Of a stretch of 64,000 bases of DNA, positions 53,437-62,119 are shown piece by piece. Each line of letters opens with the position of its first letter. The stretch's first letter is position 1. Made by a program: the position numbers and the translations under genes. Origin of the DNA: JAMXLG01 sp963818925 (GTDB taxonomy: Bacteria; Vulcanimicrobiota; Vulcanimicrobiia; Vulcanimicrobiales; Vulcanimicrobiaceae); assembly GCA_963818925.1 (NCBI GenBank), contig CAWFTN010000001.1, forward strand, positions 1,488,001 to 1,552,000, given 5' to 3'. The notes below the pieces were generated by a model. That model did not search any database and had not been told where the DNA came from. It worked only from the letters and a program-made list of their open reading frames with translations.

Positions 53437-54936
53437 ATGCGTAATCCGTTTGCTCATCAAGAAAACCCACCCGTTGCACTGATCACGATTACGGTCATGC
53501 TCGGGATGATCATGGCGATCATCGATTCGACTATCGTGAATGTTGCCCTGAATACGATCGCGGGCAACCTCGGTGCCTCGGTCGATGAAGTCTCGTGGGT
53601 GGCGACGGGATATATCCTCTCCAACGTCTGTATCATGCCGTTGAACGGTTGGCTGACGGCATACTTGGGACGCAAACGCTTTTACGCCGCTTCGCTTGCG
53701 CTCTTTACCGTGGCGTCGCTTCTCTGCGGTACAGCGACGAGCATTACGCAGCTGATCATCTATCGCGTGTTGCAAGGTATCGGCGGTGGTGCATTGCAAC
53801 CGACCGCGCAGGCGCTGCTCTTCGAAACGTATCCGCCCGAGAAACGCGGCGCAGCGATGGCCATTTTCGGTTTGGGCGCAATGGTTGGACCGGCCGTTGG
53901 ACCGACGCTCGGCGGTTATATCGTCGACAATGCTACCTGGCCGTTGATTTTCTACATCAATATTCCGATCGGCATCGTCGCGTTCATGATGACGCTCATG
54001 TTCATCCCGAATCCCAAGTACATCGAGAAACCGAAAGCCGGCATCGATTGGATTGGGCTTGGACTGTTGTGTTCGGGTTTGGCGTCGCTCCAGTATGTGT
54101 TAGAGCGCGGCGAACATGATGAGTGGTATTCATCCAGCGCGATCACGATACTCACCGTAGTTGCCGTCGTCACGCTGGCGCTCTTCATCCTCAAGATGCT
54201 GCGAGAACGACATCCGCTCGTTGATCTGAAGGTCTTTCGTCTGAAGTCGTTCACGATCGGGCAGGTGATCGGCGTGATTACGGGCTTTGGGCTCTTCGGG
54301 ACGGCGCTGATCTTGCCACTGTTCTTTCAGACCATCTTGAACTTTACGGCGTTCGATACGGGACTTGCGCTGCTCCCCGGCGCGCTTTCGACCGCGCTCA
54401 GCATGGTGATCATCGGACGCATCCTCAACTACATCGATGCGCGTATTTCCATCGCGTTCGGCATGCTGATCTTTGCCTACTCATGCTGGTGGCTCGGTAA
54501 TCTCAACACTCAAGCCGGATACTGGGACGTCTTTTGGCCCCGGCTCATTCAAGGGTTCGGTCTCGGATTTTTGTTCGTGCCGCTCTCGACCGTCACGCTC
54601 AACGACGTGCCGGTCAGGGAACTCGCGGGTGCGACCGGCGTCAACACGCTGATTCGCCAACTCGGCGGAAGCTTCGGTATTGCGATTCTCACGACGCTGC
54701 TCACGCACCAAACGGCGATCGCGTGGAACGTCCTTGCATCGGGCGTGACGCAAACCCACGGATACTCGGTGAGTACGCTCACAAGCATGGTTTCGCAGCA
54801 AGCGACGATGATCGCGTACGACTATCTCTTCCGCGTAACGGCAATCGTCTTCGTCATCGCGACACCGCTCGTGTTCTTCATCAGCGTCAAAAAACGCAAA
54901 GGGAACTCGGCCGCGATGGCTATGGCCGCAGAGTAA
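53437..54936 (+). CDS. DHA2-family MFS drug efflux transporter (EmrB/QacA type)
   Basis: This 499-residue permease, with a likely 14-helix layout, shows MFS/DHA2 motifs: DSTIVNVALNTIAGNLG (motif D1), WLTAYLGRKRFY (motif A), RVLQGIGGGALQP (motif B) and GPAVGPTLGGYI (motif C). It is a proton-driven exporter of lipophilic compounds or drugs. I choose the ATG at 53437 (MRNPFAH); an ATG at 53413 would add 8 residues. No EmrA-type adaptor is adjacent. Its end overlaps the convergent glycosyltransferase gene by 17 bases. Confidence 0.93.
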   Translation: MRNPFAHQENPPVALITITVMLGMIMAIIDSTIVNVALNTIAGNLGASVDEVSWVATGYILSNVCIMPLNGWLTAYLGRKRFYAASLALFTVASLLCGTATSITQLIIYRVLQGIGGGALQPTAQALLFETYPPEKRGAAMAIFGLGAMVGPAVGPTLGGYIVDNATWPLIFYINIPIGIVAFMMTLMFIPNPKYIEKPKAGIDWIGLGLLCSGLASLQYVLERGEHDEWYSSSAITILTVVAVVTLALFILKMLRERHPLVDLKVFRLKSFTIGQVIGVITGFGLFGTALILPLFFQTILNFTAFDTGLALLPGALSTALSMVIIGRILNYIDARISIAFGMLIFAYSCWWLGNLNTQAGYWDVFWPRLIQGFGLGFLFVPLSTVTLNDVPVRELAGATGVNTLIRQLGGSFGIAILTTLLTHQTAIAWNVLASGVTQTHGYSVSTLTSMVSQQATMIAYDYLFRVTAIVFVIATPLVFFISVKKRKGNSAAMAMAAE

Positions 54937-56074
54937 TCGTTTCGAGCGCTTGGATCACGTCGAGCGCGCCTGGTGGTTTCTTTCGGAACGGCACGATCGC
55001 GTAGGGAAGCACGCCGGCGGCCGCCTTCGAGCGCGCAGCGATGCGGCGGTCGAGTTTTTCGCGGTACACGAGCGGGCCAACGAGATGGACGGCGTCGGCG
55101 CACGGCTCATCGTAGTACTCGGGCCAATGGCCGAGCCAAATGCCGACGATCGGACGTCCCCCGATAGAGAGGGCCGCGTGCAGCGGTCCCGACGCAACTC
55201 CGGCATACGCGTGTGACGCGCGGACGAGCGTGACAAGCACGTGCGCAAATGGGACGCCGAGATCGGAAAAGAGATCGGTCGTGGTCGGCGCAAGACCGCG
55301 TTCGCGGCCGAGCGCATCGGACGTGCGTTCGTCGACGGTGACGACACGCGCGCGCGGATCGCGCCGCCGGATCTCACGCGCAAACGCGACGACGTCGTCC
55401 TCCGGAAAGACCTTACGCAGTTGGGTGTGGCCGCCGGCGGACATTAGATAGAGATGCTCATCCGGTGCGACGGCGTCGCGCAGCCGCGCCTCGACGCGGC
55501 GGACGGCGTCCTCGGGCGCGCGAAAGGCGAGCGACGATTGCAACGGCTTGGAAAGATCGAACTGCGAGAGCCGAGCCGGATCGACGAGATTCGAGGCGAG
55601 AAACCGTGCTTTGGTGTGGTACGGGTAGGGCGTGCGGCCCGTCATCTCCGGATATCGGCTAAAGAGCATGAGGTCGATCTTCGCATCGTGGATGCGAGAA
55701 CGAAGCGGCTCGGGAATCTCGACACGCTCCATCCTATTTGCAACCGTATCCATGTGAAGCCCGAAGTCGGACGGCGCACCGAAGGAGCTGCCGTTTCCAA
55801 TCGACGGGTCTCCCGAGTAGATCGGCGTCACACGTTCCCCTTCGTCGTAAAGGTGGACGAAATCGTCGCCGAAGCGCGTGATGAAATACTCGTTCGACGG
55901 CTCCAGCAGCGGAATCACATACGAGAGATGGACGAAATCGCCGAATCCGTGCGGCCAATAGATCAAGACCCGGCTGTTGCGCACGGTCGCGAACGCGCCG
56001 TCCCTTTCGCCAAGAACCAGCATTTCCGTATTCCACGGCCGCGGGGGCAGCGCCGGACGCCGGAAGAATCGCAC
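54920..56074 (-). CDS. glycosyltransferase 9-like protein
   Basis: This 384-residue protein has a GTG start at 56074. It has two Rossmann-like halves: YWPHGFGDFVHLSYVIPLL resembles the opening glycine-rich loop, and ASHAYAGVASGPLHAALSIGG matches the nucleotide-sugar-binding region of ADP-heptose transferases. It might add sugars to lipopolysaccharide or a surface polymer. Sequence similarity is modest, so the donor and acceptor are unknown. It is divergent from a GT4-type gene, with 39 bases between them. Confidence 0.66.
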   Translation of the reverse strand: MRFFRRPALPPRPWNTEMLVLGERDGAFATVRNSRVLIYWPHGFGDFVHLSYVIPLLEPSNEYFITRFGDDFVHLYDEGERVTPIYSGDPSIGNGSSFGAPSDFGLHMDTVANRMERVEIPEPLRSRIHDAKIDLMLFSRYPEMTGRTPYPYHTKARFLASNLVDPARLSQFDLSKPLQSSLAFRAPEDAVRRVEARLRDAVAPDEHLYLMSAGGHTQLRKVFPEDDVVAFAREIRRRDPRARVVTVDERTSDALGRERGLAPTTTDLFSDLGVPFAHVLVTLVRASHAYAGVASGPLHAALSIGGRPIVGIWLGHWPEYYDEPCADAVHLVGPLVYREKLDRRIAARSKAAAGVLPYAIVPFRKKPPGALDVIQALETITLRP

Positions 56075-56113
56075 GGTAGGGGCTTTTTACCGCCTGCCTC
56101 GTAGTTCTTGCTC

Positions 56114-57151
56114 GTGCTCTCCATCGGCGTCGACGCATGGAACTTACCCGCAGACCATCGCGGTATCGGCCGGTACGTACGCGAGATTCTGCGCGAGTGG
56201 CGCTCGATTCCCGAACGAGTCGTGGTGACGTTGATCGTTCCCGAATGGCATACATGGACCGTCCGAAGGCGATATCTGCGCGAAGTCGATGACCTTCCCT
56301 ATCGCATCGTCTCGAGAGCGATGCACCGCTTCGCCGGATTGGATGTCCTCTGGTTTCCGTGGAACGGGTGCAGCTGGACGAATTTCTCATCGCCGGCGGT
56401 CGCAACGCTTCACGACGCGACGAACTTCGTTATCTCCGGATACGCGCCCGAAACCGAGCCGATATTCCGCGCAGCAGTACGCTATTGCAAGCACCTCATC
56501 ACGGTCTCTGAGTTTTCGCGGCAAGAACTCATTCGCGTCCTGCACATTCCGCCTGACCGCATTACGGCGATTCCGAACGGCGTTCGATTCTGGGGCACCG
56601 ACGGCGCACGGAGCAGACTCGATACGGAACCGTTCAAACCGTACGTGCTCTTCGTCGGCATGTCGGAGAAGCGGAAGGGCATCGAAGTGCTGCTGCGCGC
56701 AATGGAACGCGTGCAAACGCATCGTGCCGACGTATCGCTCGTTCTCGCCGGCGCACGCGGCGATGCGATCGACGGAAACGAATCCATCCGCCTGCGCGAA
56801 TTGGGTTGGATCGATGATCCGACGCTCGCGTCGCTCTATCGCGACGCGGCCGTCTTCGTCTTTCCGTCGCGCTATGAAGGTTTCGGCCTTCCAGCGCTCG
56901 AGGCGATGATTCATGGAACGCCGGTCGTAACGACGTCGAACACGGCGATTCCCGAAGCCGCGGGCGACGCAGCACTATATATCCCGGTCGATGACGATGG
57001 CGCGCTCGCGACCGCGATTTTGCGCATCCTCGACGATCCCGCATTTGCGGCGGAACTGCGCGCGCGAGGATTACGTCGCGCGGCCGAGATGACGTGGACG
57101 AAGACGGCGCTTGCCACCCTCGATGTTTTGGAGAACGCGGCAAAGCGATGA
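56114..57151 (+). CDS. glycosyltransferase family 4 (GT-B)
   Basis: The GTG at 56114 (a TTG at 56108 is possible) begins a 345-residue GT-B enzyme. An N-terminal region with ADHRGIGRYVRE is followed by VSEFSRQELI, VLFVGMSEKRKG and the donor-site EX7E region PSRYEGFGLPALEAM. It would transfer a sugar from a nucleotide donor in polysaccharide or lipopolysaccharide synthesis. It overlaps the Nudix gene by 4 bases (ATGA). Confidence 0.9.
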   Translation: MLSIGVDAWNLPADHRGIGRYVREILREWRSIPERVVVTLIVPEWHTWTVRRRYLREVDDLPYRIVSRAMHRFAGLDVLWFPWNGCSWTNFSSPAVATLHDATNFVISGYAPETEPIFRAAVRYCKHLITVSEFSRQELIRVLHIPPDRITAIPNGVRFWGTDGARSRLDTEPFKPYVLFVGMSEKRKGIEVLLRAMERVQTHRADVSLVLAGARGDAIDGNESIRLRELGWIDDPTLASLYRDAAVFVFPSRYEGFGLPALEAMIHGTPVVTTSNTAIPEAAGDAALYIPVDDDGALATAILRILDDPAFAAELRARGLRRAAEMTWTKTALATLDVLENAAKR

Positions 57152-57597
57152 CGCGAATCCACCTTGCAAGCGGTCTCGCGATTCAAGACGGCACGGTGCT
57201 GCTCGTTGCATCGTCGTATGCGTCGCATCCGAACCCGTTGTGGAATCTACCCGGCGGACGTCAAGCGCACGGCGAGCTTCTTCGCGAAACGGTCGCGCGC
57301 GAAGTATTCGAGGAAACGGGCCTTGCGGCGCAGATTCTCAAGCTCGCATATCTGAGCGAGAGTTACGACGGAGACACGCATTTCTTGAGCAGCGTGTTCG
57401 AGATCGAAACGGCGGGCACGTTACGTGCGCCGCTCGCGGGCGATCACGTCGTGGAAGCGGTGTGGTGTCCGTTGGGCGAGCTCGCATCGCGGCTCGAAGT
57501 CGCCGTCGTACGCGAACCGTTGCTCACGTATTTAACGAATCGCACGCAATACTTCGGCGTTCACGACGCAGGCATCACGATTCGCTGGCCGGGCTAG
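57148..57597 (+). CDS. Nudix hydrolase
   Basis: The 149-residue protein carries a complete Nudix box (GGRQAHGELLRETVAREV, then FEETGL), with the metal-binding Glu residues in place. It would cleave a nucleoside diphosphate linked to another group; the substrate is not predictable. Translation is coupled to the glycosyltransferase through an ATGA overlap, so a nucleotide-sugar-related substrate is a reasonable guess. Confidence 0.9.
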   Translation: MTRIHLASGLAIQDGTVLLVASSYASHPNPLWNLPGGRQAHGELLRETVAREVFEETGLAAQILKLAYLSESYDGDTHFLSSVFEIETAGTLRAPLAGDHVVEAVWCPLGELASRLEVAVVREPLLTYLTNRTQYFGVHDAGITIRWPG

Positions 57598-58145
57598 ACG
57601 GCTTCGCGCTGGAGCCAGCGCACACGTTCGAGAACGAAGCCAAGAACGTCGACCGGTCTGCCGTGCACGGTCGCACCGTGCGGCAGCACACCGTCCTCTT
57701 CGAAGCCCGCGCTTGAGAGCACGCGGCGTGACGCCGCATTGTCCGGTACGCAATACGCACGCACTCTTCGCATTTGCAGTTTGGCGAATGCTTCTTCGAC
57801 GATCGCGCGAAGCGCTTCGCTCGCGAGACCGCGACCGCGTTGCTCGCGCACGATGCTGTAGCCCACTTCGCCCGTCGTCGTCGATCGTTCCGCGATGCGC
57901 AGCGATGCCCAGCCGATCGGCTCGTCCGTCTCTGTGAGATGGAGCAGCCACTCGAAACGGCCCCAGCTTCCGGGGACCAAATTGCGCGGCCGCGCTGCAA
58001 CCATCCGGCGGAATTGCGTGCGGTCGACCTCGGGCAAATCTTGATATTCGCGCAAATCGGGCTGTTGCAGCACGCCCCAGAGCGCCTCTGAATTCTCCGG
58101 TGTAACCGGAACCAGGCGCATCCGTTCCGTGACGATCGTTCGCAC
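57594..58145 (-). CDS. GNAT-family acetyltransferase
   Basis: A 183-residue RimJ/RimL-like protein. It has an N-terminal substrate region (RLVPVTPENSEALW), acetyl-CoA loop REQRGRGLASEALRAIVEEAF and the late motif NAASRRVLSSAGFEEDGVL. It would acetylate an amine, perhaps a protein N-terminus or small molecule. The GTG start at 58145 could be replaced by an ATG at 58121. It is convergent with the Nudix gene by a 4-base overlap. Confidence 0.88.
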   Translation of the reverse strand: MRTIVTERMRLVPVTPENSEALWGVLQQPDLREYQDLPEVDRTQFRRMVAARPRNLVPGSWGRFEWLLHLTETDEPIGWASLRIAERSTTTGEVGYSIVREQRGRGLASEALRAIVEEAFAKLQMRRVRAYCVPDNAASRRVLSSAGFEEDGVLPHGATVHGRPVDVLGFVLERVRWLQREAV

Positions 58146-58198
58146 TAGCGCTTGTTCTCCTCGCCGTCATGCGTGATGGGCAACCGGAGGTGCCGCGC

Positions 58199-58489
58199 AT
58201 GACCGACCTGACGGGAACCGTATTGACTGCACCGAGCTTTTTCTTCGGAACGCACACCCGGTGCGAACACGAACAATTTACGCTCAACACCGCGCAAGGG
58301 GCAGTGGAAATCATCGACAACGTGGACATCGCACCGCGCGTGCCCGTGCGGCCGGGCGATCGTATCGAGGCACGCGGAGAAATGGTTCACGACCCCGGCA
58401 AGCCGCCGATTCTGCACTGGACCCATCACGATCCCGCTCACAGACATCCTGACGGCTTCATTCGCTTTCAGGGGAAGGTGTATGCATAG
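58199..58489 (+). CDS. DUF3465-domain protein
   Basis: The 96-residue protein starts at the ATG at 58199 (MTDLTGTVL). The patterns HEQFTLNTAQGAVEI, IAPRVPVRPGD and ILHWTHHDPAHRHPDGFI match DUF3465, a small beta domain of unknown function. Relatives often have a signal peptide; this one lacks it. The end overlaps the convergent deacetylase gene by 32 bases. Confidence 0.82.
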   Translation: MTDLTGTVLTAPSFFFGTHTRCEHEQFTLNTAQGAVEIIDNVDIAPRVPVRPGDRIEARGEMVHDPGKPPILHWTHHDPAHRHPDGFIRFQGKVYA

Positions 58490-59279
58490 CGCTCTCGCCG
58501 CGCGCTAGGCCGCCGCGCATCGCCATGAGTTCCGGAATCGTGATGAACCGAAATCCCTCGCGCTTGAGCTCGCGAACGATCAAACGCGTTGCTTCGATGT
58601 CGTTGCCGCGGTCACACACACGCGGTGAAAGATGTTGCTGCGTGCACAGCTGCCCGCGATTGCCGTCGTGGAGCACGATAATCGAGCCGTCATGGACGTT
58701 TCGTACGATGCGGTTGGCAATGACTTGCGGCGGCGGGTTATCCCAGTCGTGGGCGAGCGGCACAGACCACATGACGGGTGTATACCCCATGCGACGTGCC
58801 TGATCGAGCACGAGCCAGTCACGGACGCCGAACGGCGGCCGCATGATACGCGTGTGAATGGTGGCCGCCTTGTAGATTGCTGCGTCCGTTCGCAAGAGAC
58901 TCTCGCGCACTTGCGCTCCGTCCATCACGATCAAATGTTCGTGACTCCACGTGTGATTGCCGACGGCGTCACCGTCGCGCACCTCGCGACGCACGATCGA
59001 CGGATAGGCAGCAGCCGCTCGCCCGACCACGAAGAACGTCGCATGGACGTGCTCGCGATCGAGCACGTCGAGAATCCGGTCGGTATACGGCGGATTCGGC
59101 CCGTCATCGAACGTCAACGCGACGACACGCTCGTCGGACGGCCCGCTTACGATGGTTTTTCCGAAGAGTTGATTCGACGGATTCTCGGTGATCTCGTAGG
59201 CCGAGAATCCGATGACGACGGCTGCCGCCGCCGCAAGCGCGCTGCGCAATGCCAACCGCCGCGCGCCGGACCGAATCAC
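58458..59279 (-). CDS. polysaccharide deacetylase
   Basis: A 273-residue membrane-anchored or exported enzyme: hydrophobic N-terminus (LRSALAAAAAVVIGFS), then NodB-type motifs LTFDDGPN, HTWSHEH, RPPFG and IIVLHDG. The metal Asp-His-His triad is present. It removes N-acetyl groups from a cell-wall or capsular glycan in the periplasm. The GTG start shares 4 bases with the preceding gene's stop. Confidence 0.9.
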   Translation of the reverse strand: MIRSGARRLALRSALAAAAAVVIGFSAYEITENPSNQLFGKTIVSGPSDERVVALTFDDGPNPPYTDRILDVLDREHVHATFFVVGRAAAAYPSIVRREVRDGDAVGNHTWSHEHLIVMDGAQVRESLLRTDAAIYKAATIHTRIMRPPFGVRDWLVLDQARRMGYTPVMWSVPLAHDWDNPPPQVIANRIVRNVHDGSIIVLHDGNRGQLCTQQHLSPRVCDRGNDIEATRLIVRELKREGFRFITIPELMAMRGGLARGESAMHTPSPESE

Positions 59280-59926
59280 GACTTCAGTCCCATCGTTGCG
59301 CGCGCTTGCGCGATGCGCCGGCGGAACTCGTCGGGCCCGAAATTCCGAAAGTCGTCGACAATGGTGAGATATCGCTTATCGGCGAGCGAGGTGCTCTGCA
59401 TCTTCAGCAGATCTTGCGGGCTGTTTTTGGAGAGATCGATATTGTATTGGCGGCCTGCATTCACGGCCCACCAGTGCGGATCCGTAAACATCACAGTTCG
59501 GTCGCCTTGTTTGAAATCGACGACTTGTTTGACGTACACGGTGTAATGCACCGCCGTGTTCCCGCGCGGTGGCTGATTGACGATCTGCCACACGCCGTCT
59601 TGATCGAGTCTTCCGAAGAAAAAACTGACATCGTACATGGCAGCGGGCGGCGCGGTGATGTTTATTTCTTTGCCGGCGTACGAGCGAATTCGATACGTAA
59701 ACGTCGACTTGCCCTCGATATCTTGCATCCGGTATTCCTCTTGATATACCGGCGGGTTATCGTAGGCGATCAGCAAATGCGCGTAGATCTCGCTCTTCGC
59801 CTGATGGATCTTGGCGACTTGAGAAACGCGCCGCGTTTCGCCGCGCCAGTAGATAAAGTATCCGGTGACGCCCATAAAAATCGCGAAGAGGAGGATCAGC
59901 AGCGGGACGATCGAGCGGTGACGCAT
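59276..59926 (-). CDS. hypothetical membrane-anchored protein
   Basis: The 216-residue protein has one N-terminal membrane helix (SIVPLLILLFAIFMGVTGYF) and an extracytoplasmic domain of alternating strands (YRMQDIEGKSTFTYRIRSY, VSFFFGRLDQDGVWQIV). The family is unknown. It is coupled to the deacetylase gene by GTGA and lies 9 bases after the RNase H gene, so an envelope role is likely. Confidence 0.6.
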   Translation of the reverse strand: MRHRSIVPLLILLFAIFMGVTGYFIYWRGETRRVSQVAKIHQAKSEIYAHLLIAYDNPPVYQEEYRMQDIEGKSTFTYRIRSYAGKEINITAPPAAMYDVSFFFGRLDQDGVWQIVNQPPRGNTAVHYTVYVKQVVDFKQGDRTVMFTDPHWWAVNAGRQYNIDLSKNSPQDLLKMQSTSLADKRYLTIVDDFRNFGPDEFRRRIAQARATMGLKS

Positions 59927-59935
59927 CCGGCGTGC

Positions 59936-60379
59936 CTACGAAGCGGACGTAGAGGCTTCCTGGTCGAGAATATCGTTGACCAGGCGATCTGCGAGCGTAT
60001 TCTGCTTTCGCGGCACGTGCTTGATGTCGATGTGCTCGAAGGCGCGCACCAGGGTTTGCGCGCGACGGTGCAGTGGCTGCAAATCGACGTGCTTCACGCG
60101 GTATTCGCCACGCATTTGCTTCACGACGAGCTCCGAATCAAGCCGAACCGCTAGCCGGCGGATTCCGCGCTCTTTCGCGCGTTCGAGTCCGATGCAGAGC
60201 GCGGTCCACTCTGCGACGTTGTTGGTCGCTTTTCCGAGGTAGCGCCCGACCTCGTCGAGGAGCTGCCCCTCCGGGTCGACTAGGACGGCGCCGCTGGCTG
60301 CCGGCCCCGGGTTACCGCGGGAGCCGCCGTCGGCGAAAAGGGTTGCCTCGGTAGGCAGGTCATCGAAAAGCTTGGCCAT
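59936..60379 (-). CDS. ribonuclease HI-family protein
   Basis: This 147-residue single-domain protein shows the RNase HI pattern: ADGGSRGNPGPAASG (first Asp), NNVAEWTAL (Glu), LDSELVVKQMRG (Asp) and HVPRKQNTLADRL (Asp). All four acidic catalytic residues are present. It would cut the RNA strand of RNA-DNA hybrids. It resembles the reverse-transcriptase-like short RNase H group rather than classical rnhA. Its start lies 21 bases from the divergent exported-protein gene. Confidence 0.88.
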   Translation of the reverse strand: MAKLFDDLPTEATLFADGGSRGNPGPAASGAVLVDPEGQLLDEVGRYLGKATNNVAEWTALCIGLERAKERGIRRLAVRLDSELVVKQMRGEYRVKHVDLQPLHRRAQTLVRAFEHIDIKHVPRKQNTLADRLVNDILDQEASTSAS

Positions 60380-60387
60380 CCTTCGGG

Positions 60388-60393
60388 TATACT
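60388..60393. promoter_or_regulatory. shared -10 element between two divergent genes
   Basis: TATACT on the plus strand lies 7 bases before the ATG at 60401. The same bases read as TATACC on the minus strand, 6 bases before the ATG at 60379. Both transcripts would start at or next to their start codons. Confidence 0.5.
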
Positions 60394-60400
60394 ATCTCCC

Positions 60401-60748
60401 ATGCGAAACGTCATCGTGCGCGGCGCCGCCACCGCGCTAGTCCTCATGCTCACGCTGTTCGCCCCGCTGACGGCGCTGGCGGCGAACACCTTCTACGGGA
60501 TCACGGTTCACGTCTCGACGTCAAACATTAAAGTCCAAGATCCGAAGACGAAGCAGACGCTCAGCTTCGCACTCGTACCCAAGTTCGATCAGATCTTTTC
60601 CGCCGACGGCAAGACCACATATCAGATGAAGGCAATCAAAGCCGGCCAGTATGTCGGAGTGATCTACGATCAAAAGGCGCTCGGCATACGCCACGCCGAC
60701 AAAATCTATCTGATGAATAACGCGAACGAGCGTATCGGGAAACAATAA
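60401..60748 (+). CDS. small exported protein
   Basis: The 115-residue protein has a strong signal peptide (ALVLMLTLFAPLTALAA) and a roughly 85-residue domain (TFYGITVHVSTSNIKVQD, then AGQYVGVIYDQKALGIRH) of mixed strands. It reads like a small secreted beta protein with an OB-like pattern (TITVHV...IKV, GQYVGVIYD), but I cannot name a family. It is followed by a strong terminator. Confidence 0.62.
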   Translation: MRNVIVRGAATALVLMLTLFAPLTALAANTFYGITVHVSTSNIKVQDPKTKQTLSFALVPKFDQIFSADGKTTYQMKAIKAGQYVGVIYDQKALGIRHADKIYLMNNANERIGKQ

Positions 60749-60755
60749 CACATCC

Positions 60756-60785
60756 AGCGGCGCCGAAAGGCGCCGCTTCCTCTTG
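60756..60785 (+). terminator. rho-independent-type terminator
   Basis: A perfect 9-bp stem, AGCGGCGCC with its complement, around a GAAA tetraloop, followed by a short pyrimidine run TCCTCTT. It lies 8 bases after the stop of the exported-protein gene. Confidence 0.72.
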
Positions 60786-60813
60786 ACCCTAACGTTACGT
60801 CATACCGTACGTT
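60783..60813 (+). promoter_or_regulatory. MerR-type promoter with 19-bp spacer
   Basis: TTGACC (60783-60788) and TACGTT (60808-60813) are 19 bp apart, the stretched spacing typical of MerR-activated promoters. An imperfect dyad (ACGTTACG and CGTACGT) lies in the spacer. The promoter faces the MerR-family gene itself. Confidence 0.68.
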
Positions 60814-60831
60814 CAGAGGGTGAGAGCATCG

Positions 60832-61590
60832 ATGGAGACGCCGCCGCGGACATTACTGCGCGCGAAGGAGTTTGCGGACAAGTGCGCTGTGACGGTTCGT
60901 ACATTGCACTTCTACGATCGCCTTGGGTTGCTACCCCCGACGGCGCGCAGCGAATCCGGCTACCGTCTCTACGGTGAGTCCGACCTCGAGCGTTTAGAGC
61001 AAATTCTTGCGCTGCGCTATGTCGGTCTCGGGCTCGATCAAATCAAAAAACTCCTTGATGGACCGCCGCAGCCGCTCGCAGACGCGCTGCGCCTTCAGCG
61101 AAAGATCATTCTCGACGAAAAACGCCGGCTCGACCTCGTGCTCGGTGCGCTCGAAGAAGCCGAAGCTGCGCTGAACGGAAACGACGAAGACGAGCGTTGG
61201 CGCGCGGTCCGCACCGTGATCGAGGCATTTAAAGTGAAAAACGATTTTGGTTGGACCGAGAACTACTACTCGCCCGAAGCGCTCAAGAAGCTCGCAGAGC
61301 AGCGCGCAACCACCTCACCGGACGTCATCGAAGCGGGAGAGCGCGCCTGGGCCGAGCTCATCGCCGAAGTTGAGGAAGCGGCGAAAACCGAAGATCCATC
61401 GAGCGAACGAGCGCGCGCGCTTGCGCAGCGTTGGCGCGATCTCATCGCTCAATTCACAAAAGGCGATCCGGATATCAGCGATGGCTTGAAGAAGCTATGG
61501 ACGGATCAAACGCACTGGCCGAAGGACTTCAAGAAGCCGTACAGCGACGCGGCCGAAGCGTTCATTTGCAAAGCGTCCGCATCACTGTAG
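60832..61590 (+). CDS. MerR-family regulator with TipAS-like C-terminus
   Basis: The 252-residue protein starts at the ATG at 60832 (a GTG at 60820 is possible). It has an N-terminal MerR winged helix (EFADKCAVTVRTLHFYDRLG, then SGYRLYGESDLERLEQI) and a coiled-coil dimer helix. A C-terminal domain (WTENYYSPEALKKLAEQRAT, ALAQRWRDLIAQF) resembles the TipAS antibiotic-sensing domain. TipA-type proteins bind thiopeptides and other drugs and activate their own promoters. The adjacent promoter has the matching architecture. Confidence 0.9.
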   Translation: METPPRTLLRAKEFADKCAVTVRTLHFYDRLGLLPPTARSESGYRLYGESDLERLEQILALRYVGLGLDQIKKLLDGPPQPLADALRLQRKIILDEKRRLDLVLGALEEAEAALNGNDEDERWRAVRTVIEAFKVKNDFGWTENYYSPEALKKLAEQRATTSPDVIEAGERAWAELIAEVEEAAKTEDPSSERARALAQRWRDLIAQFTKGDPDISDGLKKLWTDQTHWPKDFKKPYSDAAEAFICKASASL

Positions 61591-61597
61591 CTTTGGC

Positions 61598-62119
61598 ATG
61601 CATCTTTGGACGCTCGGACATGGTACCGCGAGTGAAACAGAACTCGCTCCGTTGCTCCGAGCGCACCACATTGAAACGGTAATCGACGTTCGGAAGATCC
61701 CGAAGAGCGGCACGCACCCCCACGTTTGGGCCGAGAAAATGGCGCAATGGGTGCCGTCGCTCTCCGGCGCTTCATATGAATGGCATCCCGAGTTCGGCGG
61801 CTTTCGCAAAGCCGACCCGCAGAGTCCGAACGTCGCGCTGCGCAATGGGTCATTTCGCGCCTACGCGGACTATATGCAAACGCCGCAATTTCTCGAAGCG
61901 CTCGATGTCTTGACGCAGCGTGCCGCCAACAGCCGGATCGCGATCATGTGTTCCGAATCGGTCTGGTGGCGCTGTCACCGGCGTTTGATCTCCGATGCAG
62001 CAATGCTCCTTCATGATGCCGACGTGCAACATATCATGCACACCGGCAAGACGATACCGCACAAATTAACTGAAGTCGTGCGCGTCACGGAAAACGGCAT
62101 TCTTCAATACGACGCCTAA
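61598..62119 (+). CDS. DUF488-family protein
   Basis: The 173-residue protein has the DUF488 hallmarks: TLGHGTASETEL, VIDVRKIPKSGTHP and the cysteine motif MCSESVWWRCHRRLIS. The conserved Cys and Arg residues suggest a phosphatase-like or nucleic-acid-related active site, but the function is unknown. It starts 7 bases after the MerR gene, so it may be under that regulator's control. Confidence 0.85.
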   Translation: MHLWTLGHGTASETELAPLLRAHHIETVIDVRKIPKSGTHPHVWAEKMAQWVPSLSGASYEWHPEFGGFRKADPQSPNVALRNGSFRAYADYMQTPQFLEALDVLTQRAANSRIAIMCSESVWWRCHRRLISDAAMLLHDADVQHIMHTGKTIPHKLTEVVRVTENGILQYDA

